A stretch of 64,000 nucleotides of DNA from Methylibium sp035476815. Lineage in GTDB: Bacteria > Pseudomonadota > Gammaproteobacteria > Burkholderiales > Burkholderiaceae_C. Position numbers and translations under genes: made by a program. The DNA lies in assembly GCA_035476815.1 (NCBI GenBank), contig DATILD010000002.1:30289-94288 (forward strand). Reading direction: 5' to 3'. The stretch's first letter is position 1; the number at the start of each line of letters is the position of its first letter. Below the pieces are notes generated by a model. It worked only from the letters and a program-made list of their open reading frames with translations, was not told the origin of the DNA and searched no databases. Of the stretch, positions 40,953 through 49,403 are shown piece by piece.

Positions 40953-42215
40953 ATGACCGCGTCCTTCGTCACCGTGCTGTTCGCCGCCGCCCTGGTCGCC
41001 TCGCTGCTGGCGCGGCTGTGGCTCGCGACGCGCCAGATCCGTCACGTGGCGACGCACCGCGGCGAGGTGCCGGCCGCCTTCGCCGGCACCGTCAGCCTCG
41101 CGGCCCACCAGCGCGCCGCCGACTACACCATCGCCAAGCTGCGCTACGGCCTCCTGGCGATGGCCTGGGGCACGGCGCTGCTGGTCGGCTGGACGCTGCT
41201 CGGTGGGCTCGATGCGCTCAACGGCTGGCTGCTCGTCCACGCCCGGCCGGCGCTCGGCGAGCTCGGCACGCAGCTCGCGCTGCTCGCCGGCTTCGCGCTG
41301 ATCGGCGCGCTGCTCGACCTGCCCTGGGAGGCCTGGCACACCTTCCGCCTCGAGGCGCGCTACGGCTTCAACCGCACGACGCCGGCGCTGTGGCTGGGCG
41401 ACCAGCTCAAGGGCGCCGCCGTCGCCGCGGTGCTGGGGCTGCCGATCGTCGCCGTGATCCTGACGCTGATGGGCGCGGCCGGGCCGCTGTGGTGGCTGTG
41501 GGCCTTCGGCGTGTGGGCGGCCTTCAACCTCGCGGTGCTGGTGCTCTACCCGACCGTCATCGCACCGCTGTTCAACAAGTTCCAGCCGCTCGAGGACGGC
41601 GCGCTGAAGGCGCGCGTCGAGGCGCTGATGGCGCGCTGCGGCTTTGCCGCCAAGGGCCTGTTCGTGATGGACGGCAGCCGCCGCTCGGCCCATGCCAATG
41701 CCTATTTCACCGGCCTGGGCCGCGCCAAGCGGGTGGTGTTCTTCGACACGCTGCTGGCCAAGCTCTCGCCGGCCGAGGTCGAGGCGGTGCTGGCGCACGA
41801 GCTCGGCCACTTCAAGCGGCGCCACGTGCCCAAGCGCATGGCGACTATGTTCGCGCTCAGCCTCGCCGGCTTCGCGCTGCTGGGCTGGCTGGCGCAGCAA
41901 CCGGCCTTCTACGCCGGCCTGGGCGTGAGGCCGAGCCTGGACGCGCCCAACGACGCGCTGGCGCTGCTGCTGTTCATGCTGGCCGGCCCGCCGTTCGCCT
42001 TCTTCGTCACGCCGATCGCGACCGCGGTGTCGCGCAAGCACGAGTTCGAGGCCGACGCCTACGCCTGCCAGCATGCCGCCGCCGGCGACCTGAGCGCCGC
42101 GCTGCTCAAGCTCTACGAGGACAACGCCTCGACGCTGACGCCCGACCCGCTGTACGTGCGCTTCTACTACTCGCATCCGCCGGCCTCGGAGCGCCTGGCG
42201 GCGATGCGGTCATGA
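40953..42215 (+). CDS. M48 family membrane metallopeptidase (Ste24-type)
   Basis: Integral membrane zinc peptidase of 420 residues with several transmembrane segments and an N-terminal CAAX-protease-like domain. The zinc motif HExxH is in VLAHELGHFKRRH, and the third ligand is probably the Glu of KHEFEADAYA. It is of Ste24 rather than the shorter HtpX type. TAAACT (40941-40946) lies 6 nt before the ATG, suggesting a leaderless start. Its stop overlaps the following dehydratase gene by ATGA. Confidence 0.9.
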   Translation: MTASFVTVLFAAALVASLLARLWLATRQIRHVATHRGEVPAAFAGTVSLAAHQRAADYTIAKLRYGLLAMAWGTALLVGWTLLGGLDALNGWLLVHARPALGELGTQLALLAGFALIGALLDLPWEAWHTFRLEARYGFNRTTPALWLGDQLKGAAVAAVLGLPIVAVILTLMGAAGPLWWLWAFGVWAAFNLAVLVLYPTVIAPLFNKFQPLEDGALKARVEALMARCGFAAKGLFVMDGSRRSAHANAYFTGLGRAKRVVFFDTLLAKLSPAEVEAVLAHELGHFKRRHVPKRMATMFALSLAGFALLGWLAQQPAFYAGLGVRPSLDAPNDALALLLFMLAGPPFAFFVTPIATAVSRKHEFEADAYACQHAAAGDLSAALLKLYEDNASTLTPDPLYVRFYYSHPPASERLAAMRS

Positions 42216-42532
42216 AGCTCGCCGACCAGCGCTGCCAGCCGCGTGACGGCCAGGCCGCGATGCCCGACGACGAGGTCGAGTACTACCTCGCCGAGCTGAG
42301 CGGCTGGGCCCGGGTGGACGGCGCGCTCGAGAAGGCCTACGCCTTCGCGACCTTCCACGAGGCGATGGCGTTCGCGAACGCGATCGCCTGGCTCGCCGAG
42401 CGCGAGGACCACCACCCCGATCTCGCGATCAGCCACGGCCGCTGCGCGGTGCGGCTGGCCACCCGCGCCGTCGGCGGGCTGTCGATGAACGACTTCATCT
42501 GCGCGGCGAAGATCGACGCGCTGCTGCCGTGA
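42212..42532 (+). CDS. Pterin-4a-carbinolamine dehydratase
   Basis: A 106-residue protein: GWARVDGALEKAYAFATFHEAMAFANAIAWLAER, then EDHHPDLAI with the active-site His pair and a terminal LSMNDFICAAKID. The enzyme dehydrates 4a-hydroxytetrahydropterin after aromatic amino-acid hydroxylation. No phenylalanine hydroxylase gene is visible in the window, so another pterin role is possible. Coupled to the peptidase by ATGA and 16 nt before rsgA. Confidence 0.9.
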   Translation: MKLADQRCQPRDGQAAMPDDEVEYYLAELSGWARVDGALEKAYAFATFHEAMAFANAIAWLAEREDHHPDLAISHGRCAVRLATRAVGGLSMNDFICAAKIDALLP

Positions 42533-42548
42533 CGGCGAAGGACGCCGC

Positions 42549-43457
42549 TTGACCGCGACGGTCGAGCTCGACATCGGCCTGGTGGTGGCCAACCACGGCC
42601 GCCACTGCGTCGTCGAGACGCCCGAGGGTGGGCGCATCCATGGCCGGGCGCGCGGCAAGAAGAGCGAGGCGGTGGTCGGCGACCGCGTGCGCTGGCAGCC
42701 CACCGGCGCCGCCGAAGGCGTGATCGAGCACCTGGAGCCGCGCCGCAACCTGCTGTTCCGGCAGGACGACTTCAAGACCAAGTCCTTCGCCGCCAACCTC
42801 GACGCGCTGCTGCTGTGGTTCGCGGTCGACCCGGTGTTCAGCGAGTCGCAGCTCACGCGGGCGCTGATCGCGGCCGAGTCGGCCGGCATCGCCGCCACCA
42901 TCGTGCTGAACAAGACCGACCTGCCGGGCACCGAGACGCAGCGCGCGCGGCTCGCGCCCTACCGCGCGATGGGCTGCGAGCTGCTCGAGCTGCAGCTCAA
43001 GCCCACGCCCGACGCGGCGCGCGCGCTGCTGCTGCCGCGGCTGGCCGGGCGCACGACGCTGGTGCTCGGGCCCTCGGGCGCCGGCAAGAGCACGCTGGTC
43101 AACGCGCTGGTGCCCGATGCCCAGGCCCAGGTCGGCGAGATCTCGCAGGCGCTCAATTCCGGCAAGCACACCACGACGACGACGCAGTGGTACTGGGTCG
43201 ACCGCGAGGCCGGCACGGCGCTGATCGATTCGCCGGGGTTTCAGGAATTCGGCCTGCAGCAGCTCGAGGGTTCGCAACTCGTCGCCTGCATGCCCGACCT
43301 GCGGGCCCATGCGGGCGGCTGCAGGTTCTACAACTGCACCCATCGTCACGAGCCGGGCTGCGCGGTCATCGCCGCGGTCGAGCGCGGCGAGGTCAGCGCG
43401 AGCCGCTGGCGCATCTACGGCGAGCTGCTGGACGAGCTCGGCCGCACGCGCTGGTAG
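42549..43457 (+). CDS. rsgA: Ribosome small-subunit-dependent GTPase A
   Basis: Circularly permuted GTPase of 302 residues that assists late 30S maturation. An N-terminal OB domain is followed by NKTD (G4), GPSGAGKSTLVNAL (G1) and DSPGFQEFG (G3), in permuted order. A C-terminal zinc-binding segment has GGCRFYNCTHRHEPGC. TTG start. No other start gives the N-terminal OB strand. It ends 3 nt before the convergent gloA stop. Confidence 0.95.
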   Translation: MTATVELDIGLVVANHGRHCVVETPEGGRIHGRARGKKSEAVVGDRVRWQPTGAAEGVIEHLEPRRNLLFRQDDFKTKSFAANLDALLLWFAVDPVFSESQLTRALIAAESAGIAATIVLNKTDLPGTETQRARLAPYRAMGCELLELQLKPTPDAARALLLPRLAGRTTLVLGPSGAGKSTLVNALVPDAQAQVGEISQALNSGKHTTTTTQWYWVDREAGTALIDSPGFQEFGLQQLEGSQLVACMPDLRAHAGGCRFYNCTHRHEPGCAVIAAVERGEVSASRWRIYGELLDELGRTRW

Positions 43458-43460
43458 GGC

Positions 43461-43880
43461 CTACCAGGCGCCCACGTTCGGCATCGACGTCCAGGGCTCG
43501 GCCGGCGCCAGCGGCGCGCCGCGCTGCAGCAGTTCGATCGAGATCTGGTCGGGCGAGCGCACGAAAGCCATGCGGCCGTCGCGCGGTGGTCGGGCGATCA
43601 CGACGCCATGCTCCTGCAGGCGGCGGCAGGCGGCGTAGATGTCGTCGACCGCGTACGCCAGGTGGCCGAAGTTGCGCCCGCCGCTGTAGGCCTCGGGGTC
43701 CCAGTTGTGGGTCAGCTCGACCTGGGCCTCGCGGTCGCCCGGTGCGGCCAGAAAGACCAGCGTGAAGCGGCCCTGCGGCACCTCGCGGCGCGAGATCTCC
43801 TCGAGGCCGAGCGCATCGCGGTAGAAGCTCAGCGAGGCCTCGAGGTCGGTGACGCGCACCATGGTGTGGAGGTATTTCAT
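43461..43880 (-). CDS. gloA: Lactoylglutathione lyase (glyoxalase I)
   Basis: A 139-residue VOC-fold enzyme that converts the hemithioacetal of methylglyoxal and glutathione to lactoylglutathione. Likely metal ligands are His5 (LHTMVRV), a Glu in AQVELTHNW, a His in NFGHLAYAV and a Glu in ISIELLQ, which match the four positions in E. coli GloA. It lies 71 nt downstream of the NLR-like gene on the same strand and 3 nt from rsgA (convergent). Confidence 0.93.
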   Translation of the reverse strand: MKYLHTMVRVTDLEASLSFYRDALGLEEISRREVPQGRFTLVFLAAPGDREAQVELTHNWDPEAYSGGRNFGHLAYAVDDIYAACRRLQEHGVVIARPPRDGRMAFVRSPDQISIELLQRGAPLAPAEPWTSMPNVGAW

Positions 43881-43951
43881 CGATCGGTCCGCCAGATGCG
43901 ATGCCGCGATTGTGCGCAGGGCCTGCGCCGGGTGCGGGCGCAGGGCCTTGC

Positions 43952-46270
43952 TCAGCCTCCGGGACGCCAGTTCAACGCATAGGGCGCCAGTGCGGCGTCG
44001 ATCAGCGCCCAGGGATCGGCCGCGACGGCCGCCTCCGCGGCGGCTTGCGCGGCCGCGTCCATCCGCGGCACGAGCCGTGTGCGGATGCGCTCCTGGGCGC
44101 TCAGCGGCGTGCCGTCCTCGTGTTCGGCGGTGCAGGCCTCGCACAGGCTGTAGCAGGCCCAGCTCGCCGCCAGCGGGGCCTCGCGGTCGAGCAGGTGGTA
44201 GTGCTCGAACAGGTTGCCGAGCTCGTACAGCGCAGCGCCGAGTTCGAGCGCCGCATCGGAGCGCCCCGCGTTCACGATCGCCAGCGCCAGCAGCACCAGC
44301 GCATCGTCGAGCGCCGGCTCGCCGTCGTAGGCCAGGTCGACCGCGACCGTCGCGAGCTGGCGCGCATAGCGCGCGCCCTGGCGGCCGCCGAAGGCGTGCT
44401 CGGCCTGCGCGCCGATGCCGCGCGCCGCCTGCACGAAATGCAGCGCCTCGGCCGCGTCGCGCTGGCGGCAGGCCCGCGCCAGCCGCTCCGCGGCCATCAC
44501 CGCGACATTGGCCTCGCCTTCGCGCAGCGCTTCGTCGAAGGTGTCGCGGAACAGGGTCAAGGCCTGCTCGCGATCGGCCTCGACACCCGTCGAGGCGCGC
44601 AGGTCGCCGATCTGCAGCTGGGCGATCAGGGCGCCGTTGAGCGCCCCGAGCACCCCGCCGCCCGCCACCAGGCGGCGGTCGTGGGCGACGGCGCGCCGAT
44701 AGGCCTGCTCGGCGCCGGCGACATCGCCCATCAGGCGGCGCGCATGCCCCAGCGCCGAGACGAATTTGCCCTCGCTGATCGTGCGCGCGTCCTCGTCCAT
44801 GTCCTCGGCGTCGAGCATCGCGACCGCGCGCGCGAGCTCCTGCGCCGCCTCGGCATGTCGGTCGGCCGACAGCAGCGCGTCGCCGAGGAAGTAATGGCCC
44901 CACATGCGCGCATAGGCCGAGCTGTCCGCCAGCAGGGCCAGCGCGACCCGCTGGTGCTTGACGTGCAGCGCGTACTGCCCGCGGCCGGTCAGGAGGCCCT
45001 TGACCGAGATCTGCGCGTCACCCTCGCCGAACCAGGGGTAGACGCGCGCGGCGCGGTCGCCGTCGCCGGCCGCGCCGGCATGCCAGTGCGAGCGCAGCAC
45101 CGGCCGCAGCTCGGCGATGCTGCGCGGCGGCCGCGGCGCCCGCTCGAACCAGTGGTCGGCGATGCGGCCATGCGCGACGCGGCGCTCGTCGGCCGGGCGG
45201 GCCGCGGCCTGCTCCTGTGCATAGTCGGCCAGCAGCGGGTGCAGGCGCAGCCGCCCGGCATCGACCGGCTGCGCCAGCGACAGGTCGAACAGCTCGTCGA
45301 GCAGCGCCTGCGCGGCGGCGGCGTCACAGCCCCAGGCGGCGGCGGCCTCGCCGGCCTCGATCTCGCCGGGCTCGAACAGGCCGAGCAGCGCGAAGGCCCG
45401 CTGCGCTTCGGCGCCGAGCGCGCGCTGCCAGGTCTGCGCGAAGGCGGTGCGTACCGAGGCGCCAGCCAGGCCGCTGCCGAGCCGGCCGCTGCCGCTGCCG
45501 TAGGCAGCGGCGAACCGGGCCCAGACGAAGCCCGGTCGCCGGGCCTGCTGGCGTGCCAGCTTGCCGGTCAGCTCGAGCGCCAGCGGCAGGCCGCCGAGGC
45601 GGTGGGCGAGCTCGGCGAGCAACGCTTCGTCCTCGGGCGCCCCGGCGGTCGCCGCGAGCAGCCGCACCGCGTCCTCGGCCGGCAGCCGATCGATCGCGAT
45701 CACCTCCTGCGCCAGGCTGGAGGCGATGGCGTCGTTGCGCGTCGTCAGCAGCGCGCCACAGCCGGCCGCCGGTGGCAGGAAGGGCTGCGCGGCCTCGACC
45801 GTCCAGGCGTCGTCGAGCACCAGCAGCACGCGCTGGCCGGCCAGCAGCGAGCGCACGGTCTGGGCGCGCGCCTCGCGGGTCGCGAGCATCGCGATGTCCT
45901 GACCGAAGGCCAGCGCGATGCGCGCCAGCGCATCGTCGGCGGAGCCGACGGCGAGGTCGATCCAGAAACAACCGCCGGGGTAGTCGGTCGCCAGTTCCTG
46001 CGCGATCCGTGCCGCGAGCCGCGACTTGCCGGCGCCGCCCATGCCGACCAGCGCCACCACCGACGCACCGCCGGCACCGAGTGCCGTGGTCGCCAGCGCG
46101 GCGAGCCCGGGGCGCTCGACCCAGTGCGCCGGCAGCGCCGGCGCCTCGCGCGGCACGAAGCGCTCGCGCCGCGCGTCGAAGTTCATCGTGACCCGGGCGT
46201 GGTCACCGACCACCACGCCCTGCGCGGCGCCGGCGATGTGGACGCCGCGCTCGGCCGGGGTCGGGCTCAT
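43952..46270 (-). CDS. NLR-like STAND ATPase: amyloid-like motif, NB-ARC, TPR
   Basis: A 772-residue signalling ATPase of the STAND class. Residues 10-31 are a Gly/Val-rich motif that includes GDHARVTMNF. An NB-ARC domain follows: Walker A GMGGAGKS (76-83), a Walker B-like VLLVLDDAW, the sensor segment GALLTTRND and a GLPLAL motif. The C-terminal half (about 390 onward) is helical, with TPR-like repeats (GHYFLGDALLSADRHAEAAQELARA, LGHARRLMGDVAGAEQAYRRA). The N-terminal motif matches the C-terminal motif of the upstream small protein, with which it overlaps by ATGA. Known bacterial NLRs of this layout respond to a ligand at the repeats and nucleate a partner effector through amyloid-type motifs. 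Function here, probably phage defence by cell death, is inference. Confidence 0.8.
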   Translation of the reverse strand: MSPTPAERGVHIAGAAQGVVVGDHARVTMNFDARRERFVPREAPALPAHWVERPGLAALATTALGAGGASVVALVGMGGAGKSRLAARIAQELATDYPGGCFWIDLAVGSADDALARIALAFGQDIAMLATREARAQTVRSLLAGQRVLLVLDDAWTVEAAQPFLPPAAGCGALLTTRNDAIASSLAQEVIAIDRLPAEDAVRLLAATAGAPEDEALLAELAHRLGGLPLALELTGKLARQQARRPGFVWARFAAAYGSGSGRLGSGLAGASVRTAFAQTWQRALGAEAQRAFALLGLFEPGEIEAGEAAAAWGCDAAAAQALLDELFDLSLAQPVDAGRLRLHPLLADYAQEQAAARPADERRVAHGRIADHWFERAPRPPRSIAELRPVLRSHWHAGAAGDGDRAARVYPWFGEGDAQISVKGLLTGRGQYALHVKHQRVALALLADSSAYARMWGHYFLGDALLSADRHAEAAQELARAVAMLDAEDMDEDARTISEGKFVSALGHARRLMGDVAGAEQAYRRAVAHDRRLVAGGGVLGALNGALIAQLQIGDLRASTGVEADREQALTLFRDTFDEALREGEANVAVMAAERLARACRQRDAAEALHFVQAARGIGAQAEHAFGGRQGARYARQLATVAVDLAYDGEPALDDALVLLALAIVNAGRSDAALELGAALYELGNLFEHYHLLDREAPLAASWACYSLCEACTAEHEDGTPLSAQERIRTRLVPRMDAAAQAAAEAAVAADPWALIDAALAPYALNWRPGG
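46178..46243 (-). other. Amyloid-like motif of the NLR protein (N-terminal)
   Basis: Encodes residues 10-31 of the NLR. The end (VVGDHARVTMNF) matches the end of the motif encoded at 46306-46371 (VQGDHATVTMNF) at 10 of 12 positions. The two regions also share recognisable DNA identity around a GAAGTTCATCGT block on the plus strand. Confidence 0.65.
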
Positions 46271-46680
46271 CCCCCGCGGCCCTCGCCGCGCGGCGGCGGC
46301 GCGCCGAAGTTCATCGTCACCGTCGCGTGGTCGCCCTGCACCAGGCCGTGGACGTCGCCGCCGACCTGCAGTGCGTAGCGCCGCGCGACGTGGCCGTCGG
46401 CATCGGCCAGCCGCAGCAGCGCGCGGGCGGCGGCCAGCAGCTCGGCGTCGTCGCCGGCCGCCCGGGCCTGCAGCGCGGGACGCAGCACGGCCTCGGCCGC
46501 CGCGGCGTCGCTGGCATGGGCCTCGACCGCCGCGCTGGCCATGGCCTTGCCGGCGAGCTTCGTCTTCAGCAGCCCCTTCAGGCCCTCGTAGGCGTCCTTG
46601 ATCGCGCTGCCGGCGGTTTCCTGCACGGCGGCGGTCGCTCCGGCGGCAAGCGCCGCGAGCACGGCGGTGATCGGGTCCAT
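46267..46680 (-). CDS. Small helical protein with C-terminal amyloid-like motif, candidate effector
   Basis: A 137-residue protein. Residues 1-100 are Ala-rich and helical (ITAVLAALAAGATAAVQETA, then AIKDAYEGLKGLLKTKLAGK), resembling the Bell/HeLo-like membrane-acting domain found beside actinobacterial NLRs. Residues 104-125 form a glycine-rich motif ending GDHATVTMNF, nearly the same as the motif at the start of the downstream NLR. The short tail is Pro/Gly/Arg-rich. The gene is the first of the pair, with GGAGG 6 nt before the ATG; its stop overlaps the NLR start by ATGA. A membrane-disrupting effector is the most likely role. An adaptor without toxic activity is an alternative. Confidence 0.7.
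   Translation of the reverse strand: MDPITAVLAALAAGATAAVQETAGSAIKDAYEGLKGLLKTKLAGKAMASAAVEAHASDAAAAEAVLRPALQARAAGDDAELLAAARALLRLADADGHVARRYALQVGGDVHGLVQGDHATVTMNFGAPPPRGEGRGG
46306..46371 (-). other. Amyloid-like motif of the candidate effector (C-terminal)
   Basis: Encodes residues 104-125 of the small protein. It contains a Q-V-G-G-D segment followed by VQGDHATVTMNF, similar in style to RHIM-type motifs (a hydrophobic-Q-hydrophobic-G core). It is paired with the motif encoded at 46178-46243. Confidence 0.65.
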
Positions 46681-46715
46681 CGCGGGCCTCCATCCAGCAA
46701 GCGGGCAGGACGATC

Positions 46716-46744
46716 AGCTTAGCCAGCCGCCTGCACGCTGCCAA
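46716..46744 (-). promoter_or_regulatory. Probable sigma-70 promoter of the NLR operon
   Basis: On the minus strand, TTGGCA (46744-46739) and TAAGCT (46721-46716) are separated by exactly 17 nt. The -35 matches 5/6 and the -10 matches 3/6 of consensus. The expected start of transcription near 46709 leaves a leader of about 30 nt. Confidence 0.55.
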
Positions 46745-46767
46745 GGCGGCCCACCAAGAACAAAGAC

Positions 46768-46792
46768 AAAGGGCTGCCGGTGGCAGCCCTTT
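46768..46792 (-). terminator. Bidirectional intrinsic terminator after the DEAD-box helicase
   Basis: Perfect 11-bp stem AAAGGGCTGCC / GGCAGCCCTTT with a 3-nt loop. On the minus strand it is followed by a T-rich stretch (TTTGTCTTTG). It insulates the helicase gene from the downstream NLR operon. Confidence 0.85.
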
Positions 46793-46819
46793 TCGAGGTC
46801 GGAGGCAGGAACGCTGGCG

Positions 46820-48163
46820 TCAGCGGCCGTCGCGCGAGCCGAAGCGCGGCGCGCCGTCGCGGCGACCGCCGCCGCCGAAGCCGCCCGGCCGGCCGCGGCC
46901 CTGACCCTGACCGTGGCGCTGACCCGGCAGCGGCTTGGCCGGCCGCGGCTTCTGCGGCGTCGGCTCCAGGCCGGCGATCTCGCTGGTCTGGATCGGCTGG
47001 CGGGTGTAGGCCTCGATCGCGCGGATCTTGCCGCGCTCGCGGTGCTCGGCGATCGTGATCGCGACGCCGCTGCGGCCGGCGCGGCCGGTGCGGCCGATGC
47101 GGTGCACGTAGTCCTCGGCCTTCATCGGCAGGCCGAAGTTGATGACATGGCTGATGCTCGGCACGTCCAGGCCGCGCGCCGCCACGTCGGTGGCGACCAG
47201 CACGCGCACGCGGCCGTCGCGCACGTTCTGCAGGCGGCGGTTGCGCACCGCCTGCGGCATCGCGCCGTGCAGCGCGATGGCCGAGTGGCCGATCTGCTGC
47301 AGCGCCTCGGCGATGGCCTCGGTGTCGCCCTGGGTGCTGGCGAACACGACCGCCTGGTCGACCTCGGCGTCGCTGAGCCAGTGCTCGAGCAGCTTCTGCT
47401 TGTGGCCCATGTTGTCGGCCCAGTGCAGGGTCTGGGTGATGTCGGCGTGCACGTCATGCGCGGTCGCCAGTTCCAGCCGGCCGGGGCTGCGCATGACCTT
47501 GGCGGCCAGGGTCATGATGCGCGGCGCGAAGGTGGCCGAGAACATCAGGGTCTGCTCGCGCTGGGCGGTGGCATCCTGGATCGCCGCCAGGTCCTCGGCG
47601 AAGCCGAGGTCGAGCATGCGGTCGGCCTCGTCGACGACGAGCACCTGAGTGCCGTCGAGCATGATCTGGCCGCGGGTGTGCAGGTCGAGCAGGCGGCCCG
47701 GGGTGGCGATCACGATCTGCGCGCCGCGCAGGTCGAACAGCTGCTTGCCGAAGGGCATGCCGCCGACCACGGTGGCCACGCGCAGGCCGCGGGCGGCGTC
47801 GCGCAGCGGATGGTGCTTGCTGTCGGCGCGCATGGCGTCGCCGACACCGCGCATCAGGTCGATCGCATCGGCGGTCACCTGCTGGGCCAGCTCGCGGGTC
47901 GGGCACAGCACCACGGCGCGCGGGGTCGCGACCTTGGTCTGCGCCGGCGCGCCGGCGTGGAGCAGGCGGTGCAGCATGGGCAGCAGGAAGGCGGCGGTCT
48001 TGCCGCTGCCGGTCTGGCTGCTCACCATCCAGTCGCCGCCCTTCAGCGCGGCCGGGATGGCCTGGGCCTGAACCGAGGTCGGTTGCGTGAACCCGAGCTG
48101 GGTCACGGCATGCAAAAGGGGAGCGGCGAGGCCGAGGGCCTCGAAAGTCGAAACGTCAGTCAC
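46820..48163 (-). CDS. DEAD-box RNA helicase, RhlE-like
   Basis: ATP-dependent RNA helicase of 447 residues. Motifs in order: Q motif (FEALGLAAPLLHAVTQLGFTQPT), Walker A (SSQTGSGKT), PTRELAQQ, TPGRL, DEAD box (VVDEADRMLD), SAT (MFSATF), ARGLDVPSI and HRIGRTGRAG. The C-terminal tail is Gly/Arg-rich (GQGQGRGRPGGFGGGGRRDG), typical of RhlE-type proteins. GTG start at 48163, chosen because the sequence just upstream has no helicase homology. The 247-nt divergent gap to the MBL gene may hold its promoter; I see no clear hexamers there. Confidence 0.92.
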   Translation of the reverse strand: MTDVSTFEALGLAAPLLHAVTQLGFTQPTSVQAQAIPAALKGGDWMVSSQTGSGKTAAFLLPMLHRLLHAGAPAQTKVATPRAVVLCPTRELAQQVTADAIDLMRGVGDAMRADSKHHPLRDAARGLRVATVVGGMPFGKQLFDLRGAQIVIATPGRLLDLHTRGQIMLDGTQVLVVDEADRMLDLGFAEDLAAIQDATAQREQTLMFSATFAPRIMTLAAKVMRSPGRLELATAHDVHADITQTLHWADNMGHKQKLLEHWLSDAEVDQAVVFASTQGDTEAIAEALQQIGHSAIALHGAMPQAVRNRRLQNVRDGRVRVLVATDVAARGLDVPSISHVINFGLPMKAEDYVHRIGRTGRAGRSGVAITIAEHRERGKIRAIEAYTRQPIQTSEIAGLEPTPQKPRPAKPLPGQRHGQGQGRGRPGGFGGGGRRDGAPRFGSRDGR

Positions 48164-48399
48164 AGTGCAGCCGCCGGGGTTGTCCGGCGGGTCCGTCAGC
48201 GCCGCACGAAGCGGCAGGTTGGTTCGACACATCGACCAACAGACGGAACGCACGGGGTGCGGGGCCTCGAGTGCGGCGCGTGAGCGCCAGGCCGGACTGG
48301 TGACGACATGCACAGGCCCCGGTCGCCCGGGGCACGCCGCTCTTTGTTGTTGCGGCGCAGCGAGATTGTCGCACAGTCGGGCGGCGGCGGACGGATTCC

Positions 48400-48405
48400 T
48401 AGAAT
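48400..48405 (+). promoter_or_regulatory. TAGAAT -10 box directly before the MBL gene
   Basis: TAGAAT ends 5 nt before the ATG, so transcription would start at or next to the start codon (leaderless mRNA). No good -35 hexamer at 16-18 nt is visible. Confidence 0.4.
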
Positions 48406-48410
48406 GCCGT

Positions 48411-49403
48411 ATGACTTCCACCCCCTTGCCGGCCTGGCTGGAGCCGCTCGGCCACGGCATCTTCGCGATCGACACCGGCTTCCAGCGCCCGCGCTTCGAC
48501 GCCGCCTACCTGATCGTCGAGAGCGGCCGCGGCGCCTACGTCGACAACGGCACCAACGACGCGCTGCCGCGGCTGCTGGGGGCGCTCGACCACGCCGGGG
48601 TGCGGCGCGACGCGGTCGACTACGTGATCGTCACCCATGTCCACCTCGACCATGCCGGCGCGACCGGGCTGCTGATGCAGCAGCTGCCGAACGCGAGGCT
48701 GGTGGTCCACCCGCGCGGCGCGCGCCACATGGTCGACCCGAGCGTGCTGCTCGACGGCGCGCGCGCGGTCTACGGCGCCGAGGAGGTGGCGCGCACCTAC
48801 GGCGAGCTGCGACCGGTGCCGGCCGAGCGCGTGCTCGAGAGCGCCGACGGCCTGGTGATCGAACTGGCCGGCCGGCCGCTGCTCCTCATCGACAGCCCGG
48901 GCCACGCCAAGCACCACCACTGCATCTGGGACGAGCGCAGCCGCGGCTGGTTCACCGGCGACACCTTCGGCCTGTCCTATCCCGAGTGCGAGGCGCCGCT
49001 CGGCCGCTACCTGCTGCCGACCACGACGCCGGTGCAGTTCGAGCCCGAGGCGCTGAAGCAGTCGGTGGCCCGCATGCTGGCCCACGAGCCGGCCTGCATG
49101 TACCTGACCCACTACGGCCGCGTCACCGAGGTGCCGCGGCTGGCCAAGGGGCTGACCGAGCAGGTCGACGCGATGGTGGCGCTGGCCCTGCCGCTGGCCG
49201 CCGCGCCGGACCGCCACGCGCGGCTGATCGCGGGCCTCGGTGCGCTCTACCGCGACCGCCTGCGCGCACTCGGCAGCCCGCTGTCGGACGACCAGATCGC
49301 CACCCTGCTCGCGCTCGACGTCGAGCTCAACGCCCAGGGTCTCGAGGTCTGGCTCGACCGCGCGGCGAAGCCGGCGGCGTCAAGTCCCGCGAAGGCCGGA
49401 TAA
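48411..49403 (+). CDS. Metallo-beta-lactamase-fold hydrolase
   Basis: A 330-residue protein. Metal-binding motif THVHLDHAG, then a later ligand His in DSPGHAKHHHC and Asp in FTGDTFG, the usual MBL series. The C-terminal 100 residues are helical. The group includes glyoxalase II-like and lactonase-like enzymes; the substrate cannot be told. No signal peptide. The 178-nt gap downstream separates it from a chemoreceptor gene. Confidence 0.88.
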   Translation: MTSTPLPAWLEPLGHGIFAIDTGFQRPRFDAAYLIVESGRGAYVDNGTNDALPRLLGALDHAGVRRDAVDYVIVTHVHLDHAGATGLLMQQLPNARLVVHPRGARHMVDPSVLLDGARAVYGAEEVARTYGELRPVPAERVLESADGLVIELAGRPLLLIDSPGHAKHHHCIWDERSRGWFTGDTFGLSYPECEAPLGRYLLPTTTPVQFEPEALKQSVARMLAHEPACMYLTHYGRVTEVPRLAKGLTEQVDAMVALALPLAAAPDRHARLIAGLGALYRDRLRALGSPLSDDQIATLLALDVELNAQGLEVWLDRAAKPAASSPAKAG

